64,000 bases of DNA from Dysgonomonas sp. 25 (GTDB lineage Bacteria > Bacteroidota > Bacteroidia > Bacteroidales > Dysgonomonadaceae): NCBI RefSeq assembly GCF_010501075.1, contig NZ_QVMN01000009.1, positions 62,001 through 126,000 of the forward strand, given 5' to 3'. Below the pieces are notes generated by a model, which did no database searches, had not been told where the DNA came from, and saw only the letters and a list, made by a program, of their open reading frames with translations. Below are positions 44,265-52,387 of the stretch, piece after piece (the stretch's first letter is position 1; each line of letters opens with the position of its first letter). Position numbers and translations under genes: made by a program.

Positions 44265-45614
44265 TTAATTTACTTTTTGTTTCTGGAATTTAATATCGGT
44301 TAATATATAGGATTCTCCCTGTTCGGAGACAAAGGCTTTTATCTTGATAGCTCCCTTCCGTCCGTCTGCCGTCTCAAAGAGAACGATACGCGGAACAGGG
44401 TTGGCAATAAACCAGGTTGTTGTGCCGGCAGCAGCCTTGATATCGATGCTCCGTAACGGCATATCGTTTGTCATGGTATCGAATGTATTGGGCGAGAAGG
44501 TTACAGCTGTCGATTCAAGGGTATTAATAAAGTAGGTTCTCGTGGCATTCGGGATAGCATAGAAGCCTGCATTTGTCGCCAAATCCGGAGATGTAAAATA
44601 ACATTTCTCAAAACTTTGGTTAATACCATAAAACAGGATATTGATACCAGCGCCGTTTTCTGCGGTTACATCCGATTGCCTGATAATTTCCCTGCTTTTC
44701 AGCGAGTAGAATGAGCCAATAGTGGAAGCGGCCGATTTGATGCCGAATTTCACGTCCTTCATTGTGTAGAGGTTCGTATTGGCTTTGATGGTTATATCCT
44801 TACTGGCCGTTTTGGCCTCCTTTTCATTATTTCCTTGCAGGGTAATGGTATAGGTGCCGGGATTCTGAATCGTAATGGTGGTATTCTCGGCTACCGCATC
44901 TGCAATCGTTCCGCCACTTGCTGTCCATTGGTAGGTCAGCCCGCTTGTAGTCCTGTTTTTCAGGTTAGCTATAAAAGGCGCTTCGTAGTCGAAGTCATCG
45001 AATGAGGGTTCTATATCGAAGTCCACGGCTATGGGGTTGTCCAATGTGATAGTCTTTGTCAGTTCAAATGTTTCACGCCCGTTGCCGACCTGTAGTTTTA
45101 TTGTATGTTCTCCTGCTTCACTGAAAAGGATATTGCCCGGATATTGCTCGTCACTTGTTGCCGGGTTACCTCCTTCAAAGGTCCAGCTGAATGTGGATGC
45201 CCCTTCGGTATTATTAATAATCTTTACGGTAGCCGGAGCAAAGTCATTTACCAGAATCTCGGCATCGAATACGATATTTACGGCTGAATCGACACTGAAG
45301 GTAAATTCTTTTTCGCCGCGCTCGTGGTTATTCCACGCTTCAAGCTTAATGGTATAAGTCCCGGCTTGGTTGTAAGTAACCGAAGTGGGTGTTTTCTCCG
45401 TGGATTCGGTGGGTGAACCGCCTTCGAATGTCCACTTATAGAAATCGGCGCCTGTGGTATTGTTTTCGAAGGTAACTTTTACCGGAGCGGTATAATTTTC
45501 TTCTGTAATGGTCGCCTGAAAATCGGCATTGACCAGCAACCGTGATTCTTTATAGCAGGCATGTAGCAACAAAAGGGTTGTTAAGGTAATAAGTAACAAG
45601 TATAGTTTTCTCAT
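44265..45614 (-). CDS. PKD-domain lipoprotein
   Basis: A 449-residue lipoprotein with the lipobox 'LLLHAC' (Cys20). Three PKD domains follow: 'FYKWTFEGGSPTESTEKTPT', 'FSWTFEGGNPATSDEQYPGN' and 'YQWTASGGTIADAVAENTTI', each ending 'GTYTIKL'-like. The C-terminal 170 residues are a different beta domain. The anchor and adhesive PKD domains suggest a periplasmic or surface scaffold protein working with the adjacent barrel. It lies in the same minus-strand operon as the FN3 and barrel genes. Confidence 0.75.
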   Translation of the reverse strand: MRKLYLLLITLTTLLLLHACYKESRLLVNADFQATITEENYTAPVKVTFENNTTGADFYKWTFEGGSPTESTEKTPTSVTYNQAGTYTIKLEAWNNHERGEKEFTFSVDSAVNIVFDAEILVNDFAPATVKIINNTEGASTFSWTFEGGNPATSDEQYPGNILFSEAGEHTIKLQVGNGRETFELTKTITLDNPIAVDFDIEPSFDDFDYEAPFIANLKNRTTSGLTYQWTASGGTIADAVAENTTITIQNPGTYTITLQGNNEKEAKTASKDITIKANTNLYTMKDVKFGIKSAASTIGSFYSLKSREIIRQSDVTAENGAGINILFYGINQSFEKCYFTSPDLATNAGFYAIPNATRTYFINTLESTAVTFSPNTFDTMTNDMPLRSIDIKAAAGTTTWFIANPVPRIVLFETADGRKGAIKIKAFVSEQGESYILTDIKFQKQKVN

Positions 45615-45675
45615 ATTGTCGTTTAAGTTTTTGTTGGTCTGGTGTATATATGTATTATTTATTGTTGGATTCTGT

Positions 45676-47724
45676 TTATTTATCTATTTTGGTTTCTGCC
45701 TTTATTGGTATACCTGTCCGTGTTTTGATAACAAGCATATATTCGTATGGGGTATTCCGCCGGGCTGTGGTATCGGTAATTTCACGTTCCCAGCTTTCGG
45801 CTTCTTTCCAAAGCATATAAGGTGATTCTCCTTCTTTGCGGTAGATACTTACCGAGCGGATGCCGGTTATCTTATGTTGCCATTTCAGGGAGATTCCGTT
45901 ATTAGTCCTGCGGGCAGAGAATTTATCTATCTTATTTCCCGAAGCGGCTTCTTTAGATTTTATAGCTATCTCCGGCGACAGGTCGGAAGTTATTCCTGTT
46001 TTATTCACCGATACGATTGTGTACAGGTAATCAGTCCCTCCCACAACAGTGGAATCGAGAAAAGTGGTTGCCAAAGGGTTTCTTATGTCGTGGATGGTTA
46101 CGCTTTCTTTATCGAGCTTTTCTGCACGGTAAATATAAAAACCTTGCAGACGTTCTTCTCTGCCGGGTATCCATTCGAGGCGGACGCCTCTTTCCCTGGA
46201 TTCGAACTTAGAAATAAACGGAGCGGACGGTTTTATCATATCGGGTTTCTCTAATACGGCTATTTCAGACAGCTCGGACTGGTTATAGCGTTTATCCAAG
46301 GCTGTTACGGCATAGTAGACCTTGGCGTTCAGGTTATAGATATCAATCGTATCGCTATATTCGTTAGTTATAACGGCTACATCGGTCAGTGGTATCAGTT
46401 CCTCACCTTCGGTTTGTCCCCGGAAGATGCGGTAACCAAGGATATCGGCATCTGTGTTGGCTATCCATTTCAGGTGTACTACTCCTGCGGTATCGACAAT
46501 GCCTTCCAGCCCCACAGGGATAGCAGGCGGAATGGTATCTTCCATGATTAGCATATAGGGGAAAGAGACGACTTCGTCGCCTTCTTTGGGGATGGCAGCT
46601 ATCACAAGGTAGTTTTCGGGCATCGGCTTTTCATAGACTGCCGTCCGGGATTCGGGGGATATGCCGGATACAACGGGCTGAAACGGCCCTTTGTCGGTAT
46701 TGCCTCGCCTTAACTCGAAAGAGGTTAGATGGCTATTTCCCTGCTCGTTGAAATCCCAAGTGACATGGACTTTTCCGTTTTCGTCAGGAATAGCTTTCAG
46801 TATGCTCGGGTTATAGATAAGTTTGGACGTGCCTTTGCCCTGAATAGTATCGGACAGAGGCCCTTCTTCGCCGAAAGAGGTTAATCCGAGAACCCGGTAA
46901 TAGTAGGTTTTTCCGTTTGTAATGGAATCGGTATAGAAAATCCTGTCGCCGTCCATCATATTGGTCAGCGGGGTATTGGAGATACGGCGGTAGGTTTTGC
47001 CGTCTTCCGATTTCTCCAGGTGATAAGCGGTATAGTATTGCTCCAACAGGCGGCTGTTCCAGGTGACCATTACGCTCCCATTACCCCAGATAGCATCGAG
47101 CTCTAACGGGCGGGGCAGTTCACGGTAATCGTCAAGCCCTACATAGGCGCTTCCCATCTCGACTGTCTTTTTGGTATCGGGACTGACGGGGATAACGCGG
47201 TAAAGATAGCGCTCGCCTTGAATGGCTGTTTTGTCTTCGAATCCCCAGCCGGCAAAAAGGGCTGCTTCGTAGGACATCTCGGCGGCAAACAGAGACATGG
47301 CGTAGCGTTGTTCTTGTTCTTGCGACAATGCTATTATCTGGCTGATGTCTTTCTCGCCTCCGGAGACTTCGAAGTCGTCGCCGTATAATGCTTGGGCAAT
47401 AATCGCGGCATAGTTGTCCTTTTGGGCGATGTGTTGCCAGTCATCCAACGGGTGCGGTTTTAAAGGGGAGGGGGTTAATATTACCTTTTCGGGGGTGTCC
47501 AAGATGCCTTCGCCACGCATAAGGGTATAGCGTTCTATCATGACACCGTGTTTATTGGTGTAATACCACGCGGAGGGGCTATTCGTTGCCCACCTTAATT
47601 GTATCTTGTCTTTCGATACGTTTGCCTTGACAGAAACGCTAATCGTATCTTGGGCGTAAGTATTGACTCCTATTATCGTTAATAGAAGTACAAGTAGTAA
47701 TTTTATTGTTCGTCTTTGCCTCAC
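45676..47724 (-). CDS. exported fibronectin type III repeat protein
   Basis: A 682-residue protein, GTG start at 47724, with a signal peptide ('IKLLLVLLLTIIGVNTYAQ'). About five FN3-like domains run from residue 200 to the end, with the typical 'LxWxxxxxxxxxxYxIxR' and 'YxVxAxD' strands ('VTWNSRLLEQYYTAYHLEKS', 'LKWIANTDADILGYRIFRG', 'LEWIPGREERLQGFYIYRA'). There is no sorting domain. The N-terminal 200 residues are a separate domain with a long helix. It borders the AT-rich immunity array and, with the TANFOR-like toxin, probably belongs to the same surface apparatus. Confidence 0.75.
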   Translation of the reverse strand: MRQRRTIKLLLVLLLTIIGVNTYAQDTISVSVKANVSKDKIQLRWATNSPSAWYYTNKHGVMIERYTLMRGEGILDTPEKVILTPSPLKPHPLDDWQHIAQKDNYAAIIAQALYGDDFEVSGGEKDISQIIALSQEQEQRYAMSLFAAEMSYEAALFAGWGFEDKTAIQGERYLYRVIPVSPDTKKTVEMGSAYVGLDDYRELPRPLELDAIWGNGSVMVTWNSRLLEQYYTAYHLEKSEDGKTYRRISNTPLTNMMDGDRIFYTDSITNGKTYYYRVLGLTSFGEEGPLSDTIQGKGTSKLIYNPSILKAIPDENGKVHVTWDFNEQGNSHLTSFELRRGNTDKGPFQPVVSGISPESRTAVYEKPMPENYLVIAAIPKEGDEVVSFPYMLIMEDTIPPAIPVGLEGIVDTAGVVHLKWIANTDADILGYRIFRGQTEGEELIPLTDVAVITNEYSDTIDIYNLNAKVYYAVTALDKRYNQSELSEIAVLEKPDMIKPSAPFISKFESRERGVRLEWIPGREERLQGFYIYRAEKLDKESVTIHDIRNPLATTFLDSTVVGGTDYLYTIVSVNKTGITSDLSPEIAIKSKEAASGNKIDKFSARRTNNGISLKWQHKITGIRSVSIYRKEGESPYMLWKEAESWEREITDTTARRNTPYEYMLVIKTRTGIPIKAETKIDK

Positions 47725-47745
47725 GTCGGTTCGTTTATTATCGTT

Positions 47746-48144
47746 TTATTTCTTAAATACCCCATATATGTATATGTCCTCAGGGCCTCTACTCCCACCT
47801 ATACTATAAAGAATATCGTATGCGTCTGTTTGTATTATATATGGAATAGTTGCACTTCCGTTTAAGTATATATAGTAATCATTATCTGAAGGATTTTTGT
47901 AGTCACTTAGTGTTACTTTTAGATCATACTTCTCAGCAATTTCTTCTAATTGTTCTTTTGTAAAATCCCTGAAGGTGCTTAGTGCTTTACTGCCTCCTTT
48001 CCATAGAGTATGACGTACTTCGTTAACTTCTATATAAGCTTTGGAGAAAATATCAAACTTCCCATCTACCGGTTGAAAGAGTTTATCTACTAAATTTTTG
48101 TATAATTGTACTCCATTAAAAAAATTATATCTTAATCGTTCCAT
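47746..48144 (-). CDS. putative orphan immunity protein
   Basis: A 132-residue cytoplasmic protein from ATG 48144 (an in-frame GTG at 48153 is possible). It has no signal peptide and is acidic, AT-rich and unrecognised. It is the last of a run of small minus-strand genes behind displaced toxin tails, so it is most likely an immunity gene whose toxin has been lost. The central segment 'LSTFRDFTKEQLEEIAEKYD' is a clear helix pair. Confidence 0.5.
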   Translation of the reverse strand: MERLRYNFFNGVQLYKNLVDKLFQPVDGKFDIFSKAYIEVNEVRHTLWKGGSKALSTFRDFTKEQLEEIAEKYDLKVTLSDYKNPSDNDYYIYLNGSATIPYIIQTDAYDILYSIGGSRGPEDIYIYGVFKK

Positions 48145-48179
48145 ATTTATCACTTTATCCGTGTCTATTTTTTATATTT

Positions 48180-48674
48180 TCAATTGTCTTTTAGTTTATT
48201 AATTCCATCCCTAAGATCGGTTACCCAATTTTTATTCAAATTCATAGAGTCAGAATACACTTCCAGAAGCCTCTTAGTATAATCTATAAAAATTTCAACA
48301 AAATCCTTTTCTTTAAGAATACATTCACAGGATAAAGCTGTATTATATATATCATCATTACTCATATTCAGTTCTTCCCTATCTTCTGAATACATTTTAT
48401 CATAAAATTGTAAAAAAGTAAATTCATTGCCTCCAAAAGATTCTCTATTAATTACACTATATATATATTTAGTGAAATAATTAATTTCAAGGCTGGAAAA
48501 GAATAATCTAAGGCATTCACAGTCTGGATTTAAATATATTCCTATTTTTACGCAATCTGTATAAGCCGGATTGTCTATTATTTCATAATTCATAGCTTTC
48601 GTTGTAATTTTATTCAAAAAGAAAGAATTATCCGTTGTAACTAGTAATTCTTCTAATAAATTTGTTACTGTCAT
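48180..48674 (-). CDS. putative orphan immunity protein
   Basis: A 164-residue acidic cytoplasmic protein with no recognised family. It is predicted mainly helical and has a pair of Cys residues in 'CECLRLFF' and another pair in 'LSCECILK'. It lies 35 bases upstream of the next small gene and about 90 bases after the frameshifted immunity gene. Size, composition and setting match an immunity protein retained without its toxin. Confidence 0.5.
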   Translation of the reverse strand: MTVTNLLEELLVTTDNSFFLNKITTKAMNYEIIDNPAYTDCVKIGIYLNPDCECLRLFFSSLEINYFTKYIYSVINRESFGGNEFTFLQFYDKMYSEDREELNMSNDDIYNTALSCECILKEKDFVEIFIDYTKRLLEVYSDSMNLNKNWVTDLRDGINKLKDN

Positions 48675-48766
48675 TTTGTAAATTCAACTAAAATTAATTC
48701 TTCACTTTCCATTATTATATTAATTGTTTTATAAAATGATTAAGCATCAAATTTTATTTTGCTTTT

Positions 48767-49197
48767 CTATTTTGAAGTCAAATTTTTCAACACTTTTTTT
48801 ATCTTAAATTTAAAATCTTTTGGTAATTCCGATTCTGTCGAAGATTTTTCTATTAGCATCGAAATAATTGTAGGTGAAGCATATTTTAATTTTTCAATCC
48901 AGAACAATCCCTTTTCTTTCCAAAAGAAAGAACCTCCATCACTAAATGCCGTTAATAATATTTTTTCAACAGGTACAATTTGAAAAAAATCGTACCCTTT
49001 CCTTTCTATTACAGATTTAAACAATGAAATATTCAGTTGTAAAAGAGGTAATAAAGACATGTATAAAGAATCTTTTTTTCCACTTCTATATACCTTGACC
49101 CTAACATTACTAAATAATTTTCATTATCAAGTAATTCAAACCCAATTTTAAGGTCATCTTCTTTGTAAATTAAAAAGTTTACTTTCCCATCAATCAT
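48767..49197 (-). pseudogene. immunity gene frameshifted in an A7 run
   Basis: The frame from ATG 49197 ('MIDGKVNFLIYKEDDLKIG') stops early, while a second frame ('LPLLQLNISLFKSVIERKGY' and on) carries the rest to 48767. The two would join into one 143-residue protein if the run of seven A on the minus strand (49073-49079) gained one base, giving 'VEKKDSLYMSLL' across the join. The start is preceded by the same 24-base sequence found at the start of the immunity gene at 51931. It is either a pseudogene or an on/off phase-variable immunity gene. Confidence 0.6.
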
Positions 49198-49216
49198 AAT
49201 GTTACTTCAATTCTAT
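49193..49216 (-). repeat. 24-bp exact repeat at an immunity start, copy 1
   Basis: This 24-base sequence, covering the last codons of a lost toxin tail ('IELK' and stop) and the ATG of the immunity gene, is identical to 51927-51950. It marks the toxin/immunity boundary of two related cassettes. Confidence 0.85.
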
Positions 49217-49249
49217 CCGTTTTCTTCTTTAACCTTTTTATTAATGTCG

Positions 49250-50545
49250 TTACAATATTCTATCTTCATCACCAAAGAAATCATAATCTACATATTCTTT
49301 TAGATATTGGTTTACTAAGTGGTCTGCCTGGCGAGTTGTCTCAGGAAGACGGTACTGCGGGGTAAGCTTTAATATCCATTGTATAGCTGTATCTAAATCA
49401 ATTTTATGACCAATTGAAATAAAAAGAGGATTGATATTCTTCTGTGTTCGCAAAGCTTTTCCTACGATACGATCATCCCAAATTAAGTCTTCACAATCAC
49501 CGCGTTCTTTACCCAACTTTTCTTTTTCATAATAGCCAACTAAATGTTTTTTTGCACATCCAATTGTCGGTATATCTAGTTCAATACCTAGATGTGATGC
49601 CATGCCTATATTCTTAGGATGGGCTATTCCTTGCCCATCGCAAACAATCAAATCGGGAAATATTTTTAATTTCTTATATGCTTCTTTAATTGGAGGAATT
49701 TCACGAAATGAAAATAGCCCAGGTACATAAGGAAAAGTCACTTCCATCATATGAACTGCAGAATCAACAACATTTAATGTCTCAGCATCTAATACAACTG
49801 CTGCTCCTACCATTTTCTGACTAAGATCATGATACGCAACATCAACTCCTGCAATATATTTTATATCTTTGGAAAGTTTATTTTCTGTTATTACCTTTTC
49901 CCGAAGTCTTTCTTGTTCAACATATAATAAAATTAAATCATCTTCCATATTATAGCGCCCTTCTTTTTTAGAATTTTCAATAAGATAAGCTAATAATGTC
50001 TTTGCTACTCTCTCTTCATTTCGCCTATTAGATAGAACATTTGATTTTAAAGGTGATATTATATCATTAGCATGAGAGATAATAATGTCTTTTGACTCAT
50101 AAAATTCTCTATTTTCTTCATAAAATTTAACGACATCAATATTATTCTGTAATATTTGTGGATAATTAATGTCAGAATACTTCAAATCTATAGAATATTT
50201 TCCACCATCTATTCTTTTCCCATTTTGCAAGTATAAACTTTCAATGTCAATTTCATCATAATGGTATGAAAAAGAAAAAATGTTTTCTCCATCTTTATTA
50301 TATTTATTTATATAGCTAAATATATTTATACCACACATATATGAATATATACTCCAATAATTATCAGTATGATATATTGATTCTCCATTAAGGATACCAT
50401 CTACGTATTTTTCTTTTTGAATACTGTTATTATCAATAGTTACTTTTATGCCAGTAAATGGACTTTCTTGATAAAGTTCTAATCTTTCGTTTTTATAGCA
50501 TTTAAAGGACCTATTTATTTTTAATGGATAATATTTTATATTCAT
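49250..50545 (-). CDS. immunity-like domain fused to endonuclease V
   Basis: A 431-residue protein. Residues 200-425 are a complete endonuclease V: 'IAGVDVAYHD' with catalytic Asp235, 'FPYVPGLFSFREIPP' with Tyr273 and Glu282, 'LIVCDGQGIAHPKNIGMASH' with Asp303, and a 'GCAKKHLVG' segment. EndoV cuts DNA next to hypoxanthine and other deaminated bases. Residues 1-195 are foreign to EndoV, with MORN-like strands ('SPFTGIKVTIDNN', 'YVDGILNGESIYH') as seen in some immunity proteins. The ATG lies four bases after a deaminase-type toxin-tail remnant, the place of an immunity gene. An internal ATG at 49948 could also express EndoV alone. Confidence 0.8.
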   Translation of the reverse strand: MNIKYYPLKINRSFKCYKNERLELYQESPFTGIKVTIDNNSIQKEKYVDGILNGESIYHTDNYWSIYSYMCGINIFSYINKYNKDGENIFSFSYHYDEIDIESLYLQNGKRIDGGKYSIDLKYSDINYPQILQNNIDVVKFYEENREFYESKDIIISHANDIISPLKSNVLSNRRNEERVAKTLLAYLIENSKKEGRYNMEDDLILLYVEQERLREKVITENKLSKDIKYIAGVDVAYHDLSQKMVGAAVVLDAETLNVVDSAVHMMEVTFPYVPGLFSFREIPPIKEAYKKLKIFPDLIVCDGQGIAHPKNIGMASHLGIELDIPTIGCAKKHLVGYYEKEKLGKERGDCEDLIWDDRIVGKALRTQKNINPLFISIGHKIDLDTAIQWILKLTPQYRLPETTRQADHLVNQYLKEYVDYDFFGDEDRIL

Positions 50546-50549
50546 GATT

Positions 50550-50646
50550 CTATTTAAAATTTATAAATTCAGCACCTTGAGTTATAAAGAAACGATGTGG
50601 ACAAGTACACATATGTAAAAAATCTTTATTCAAATTCTGTTTTACT
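50550..50646 (-). pseudogene. last codons of a lost deaminase-type toxin tail
   Basis: An open stretch without a start encodes 'NLNKDFLHMCTCPHRFFITQ' and a short tail before TAG. It aligns with the end of the neighbouring tail ('FENMCRCPHCFQLL'), the zinc-binding end of YwqJ-like deaminases, but the second Cys of CPHC is Arg here. It begins right at the end of the previous immunity gene and ends four bases before the EndoV fusion. It is a relic of a displaced tail. Confidence 0.6.
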
Positions 50647-51103
50647 ATGATTTTGAAACATTCTCCAGTTCGTAATCTTTCACAAGAGCATTCCAAGTTT
50701 CATACATAAAGAAATCACGATTGGTTTCAGACCCAATATTGAAGTCTAAAATATACTCAAAACATTCGGTGTTTTGGGGCTGTTTTATATAAGTAATATT
50801 ACTTAAAGTAAAAAAAATATTATTTACACCTGTTTCAATACCTCCAAATATATCATTAAACAATTCTTCCAATTTTAGATTAGAATATTCTATCAATTTC
50901 TTAAAACGAATAATATCATTCAATATAAAATTTAAAAAGAGCTCAATTCTAATCCAATTTGGTTCGGCTTCTTCGATTGTAATATCAACATCATGCCCAA
51001 TTTTTAAAAAATCAAATTCATTGTACCCTAAATACCATATTTTATGCTCCTTAATGTATTCAAACTTAAAAATCTGTTCTTCGATTATGATTTCTTTATT
51101 CAT
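50645..51103 (-). CDS. putative immunity protein of the YwqJ-like tail
   Basis: A 152-residue acidic cytoplasmic protein, unrecognised, starting 11 bases after the stop of the deaminase-like tail at 51115-51411. That spacing and order make it the tail's immunity partner. It has no signal peptide, which fits a toxin acting on nucleic acids or nucleotides in the cytoplasm. Its 3' end runs directly into the next tail remnant. Confidence 0.55.
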   Translation of the reverse strand: MNKEIIIEEQIFKFEYIKEHKIWYLGYNEFDFLKIGHDVDITIEEAEPNWIRIELFLNFILNDIIRFKKLIEYSNLKLEELFNDIFGGIETGVNNIFFTLSNITYIKQPQNTECFEYILDFNIGSETNRDFFMYETWNALVKDYELENVSKS

Positions 51104-51114
51104 TTTTTAAGTTT

Positions 51115-51411
51115 CTATTTATTTCCAATCATTTTGACTCCTCCTAATAGTTGAAAACAATGTGGACAACGACACATGTTTTCAAATCCACGACTACTAT
51201 TTACTTTACCTTTTACTAATACATGTATTTTATTTAAATCTTGGATTCCATTAAACTTGTTTGCTAACTTTAGTTGCCGAATCACCTCATTAGTTGCTAG
51301 AACTTCTGCATGAGTACCTACTAAATTCTCTCCTAAATACTCTATTGATTGATATTGATAACCGCCACCTTCGAATATTATTACTGCCTTATTAAAGTCT
51401 AGTGGAATCTT
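51115..51411 (-). pseudogene. orphan toxin-tail fragment with YwqJ-like deaminase motifs
   Basis: An open frame of 98 codons with no start. It begins with a shared segment ('FEGGGYQYQSIEYLGEN') and then 'LVGTHAEVLATNEVIRQL', holding the HAE zinc/proton-shuttle motif, and ends 'MCRCPHCFQLLGGVKMIG' with the CxxC zinc ligands. HAE plus CxxC is the deaminase fold of the YwqJ-like polymorphic toxins. The first 75 bases repeat those of the preceding tail at 51987-52061. It can only be expressed after recombining into a complete gene. Confidence 0.65.
51325..51399 (-). repeat. 75-bp direct repeat in toxin tails, copy 2
   Basis: Nearly identical to 51987-52061 and encoding the same 'GGGYQYQSIEYLGEN' segment. 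Its downstream continuation is the HAE deaminase motif, whereas copy 1 continues into a different end, so it marks the point where tails diverge. Confidence 0.85.
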
Positions 51412-51931
51412 TCAATGCTTTGCCGAATTCACCTGTTTCTGGATTGAATTCTCTGGTCTCCATCCACATTCTATTGACTGCTATTCTTATAGCATTTTTC
51501 CACTTATTATCTTCTTTATCAAACTTCCAAAAAATTTGAAGGAAATCAGCCAGCGAACCTTTTGGATAATTAAGAAGTACCGGAGGAGCAATATTATCTA
51601 AATGAATACTGCCATCACCATTGTAAACAACAAGATTGGTTGGCTTGGGGTATTTTTTGTTGCCATTAAAGAGAGCGACTACATATTGCATATCTAATGA
51701 AGGAAAACCATCTACACGACTAAATGTATTATTTAGTAAAATAATCTCTTCCCCTTGATATTGCCATGCTAAACCTGTATGTTGATTTCCAAGTACTCTA
51801 TAGACTTCATCTTCCGATTGTTCTCTTGTGTATAGTGCTCTTATATTTTCTCTGGACCCATATTTATCTAAATTAGTTTCCATATAAGCATTATCCCCTT
51901 CCTCTGTTATCAATTTAAATTCTGATATCAT
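51392..51931 (-). CDS. putative immunity protein
   Basis: A 179-residue cytoplasmic protein with no recognised family, beta-rich at the start and Trp-rich toward the end ('FWKFDKEDNKWKNAIRIAVN'). It starts four bases after the stop of the tail fragment at 51936, and its start region is part of a 24-base repeat shared with the immunity gene at 49197. Its last codons overlap the repeat that begins the next tail fragment, showing that cassettes were joined end to end by recombination. Confidence 0.55.
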   Translation of the reverse strand: MISEFKLITEEGDNAYMETNLDKYGSRENIRALYTREQSEDEVYRVLGNQHTGLAWQYQGEEIILLNNTFSRVDGFPSLDMQYVVALFNGNKKYPKPTNLVVYNGDGSIHLDNIAPPVLLNYPKGSLADFLQIFWKFDKEDNKWKNAIRIAVNRMWMETREFNPETGEFGKALKDSTRL

Positions 51932-51950
51932 AATGTTACTTCAATTCTAT
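51927..51950 (-). repeat. 24-bp exact repeat at an immunity start, copy 2
   Basis: Identical to 49193-49216 and spanning the same tail-stop/immunity-start boundary. Confidence 0.85.
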
Positions 51951-52124
51951 TTGTATTTCTTTTATTGGTTCTAAGTATTTATTATAATTCTCTCCTAAAT
52001 ACTCTATTGATTGATATTGATAACCGCCACCTTCGAGTATTGTTCCTGCTTTGTTAAAGTCCTGCAGTGTAGAAAGACCTTCTGTTTGCATGCCTACAAC
52101 TCCAGCTCTGACTTTAAAACTCAC
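51936..52124 (-). pseudogene. orphan toxin-tail fragment
   Basis: A 62-codon open stretch whose only possible start is a GTG overlapping the stop of the previous gene. It reads 'GLSTLQDFNKAGTILEGGGY' and then 'QYQSIEYLGENYNKYLEP', ending 'IQIELK'. The first part is shared with the deaminase-like tail at 51411, while the last 20 residues differ. It is too short to be a whole toxin domain and is best read as the end of a displaced tail. Confidence 0.5.
51987..52061 (-). repeat. 75-bp direct repeat in toxin tails, copy 1
   Basis: The partner of 51325-51399, in the same orientation, 662 bases apart. Recombination between the two would delete the immunity gene at 51392-51931 and switch the tail end. 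Confidence 0.85.
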
Positions 52125-52384
52125 ACCTCCTCTGGAGGAAAAGGGAAATCTTCCAGTGGAAGAAAGAACTCACCTTTCTGAGCTAATGCTTTCTGCCAGC
52201 TACCCAATGTATACGCAAACTTAAATATTAAATCAGGGGGGGTTTCCTTAAGATCAACCGTAACAAAAGGAATTCCGTCTAATATTTCAGAACTACTACT
52301 TATATTAGTATTATTTTCATTATTAAATTTATAGATAAATTGTTTAGTTGCTGATGGAGCATACATAATTTGTTTAACTTTCAT
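52121..52384 (-). CDS. putative immunity protein of the orphan deaminase tail
   Basis: An 87-residue protein starting three bases after the stop of the deaminase tail at 52388, which makes it the probable immunity partner. It is cytoplasmic, with a mixed charge pattern and 'FPFPPEEV' at its end. No family is recognised. The short gap and shared direction are typical of toxin/immunity pairs in this array. Confidence 0.55.
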   Translation of the reverse strand: MKVKQIMYAPSATKQFIYKFNNENNTNISSSSEILDGIPFVTVDLKETPPDLIFKFAYTLGSWQKALAQKGEFFLPLEDFPFPPEEV

Positions 52385-52387
52385 ATT

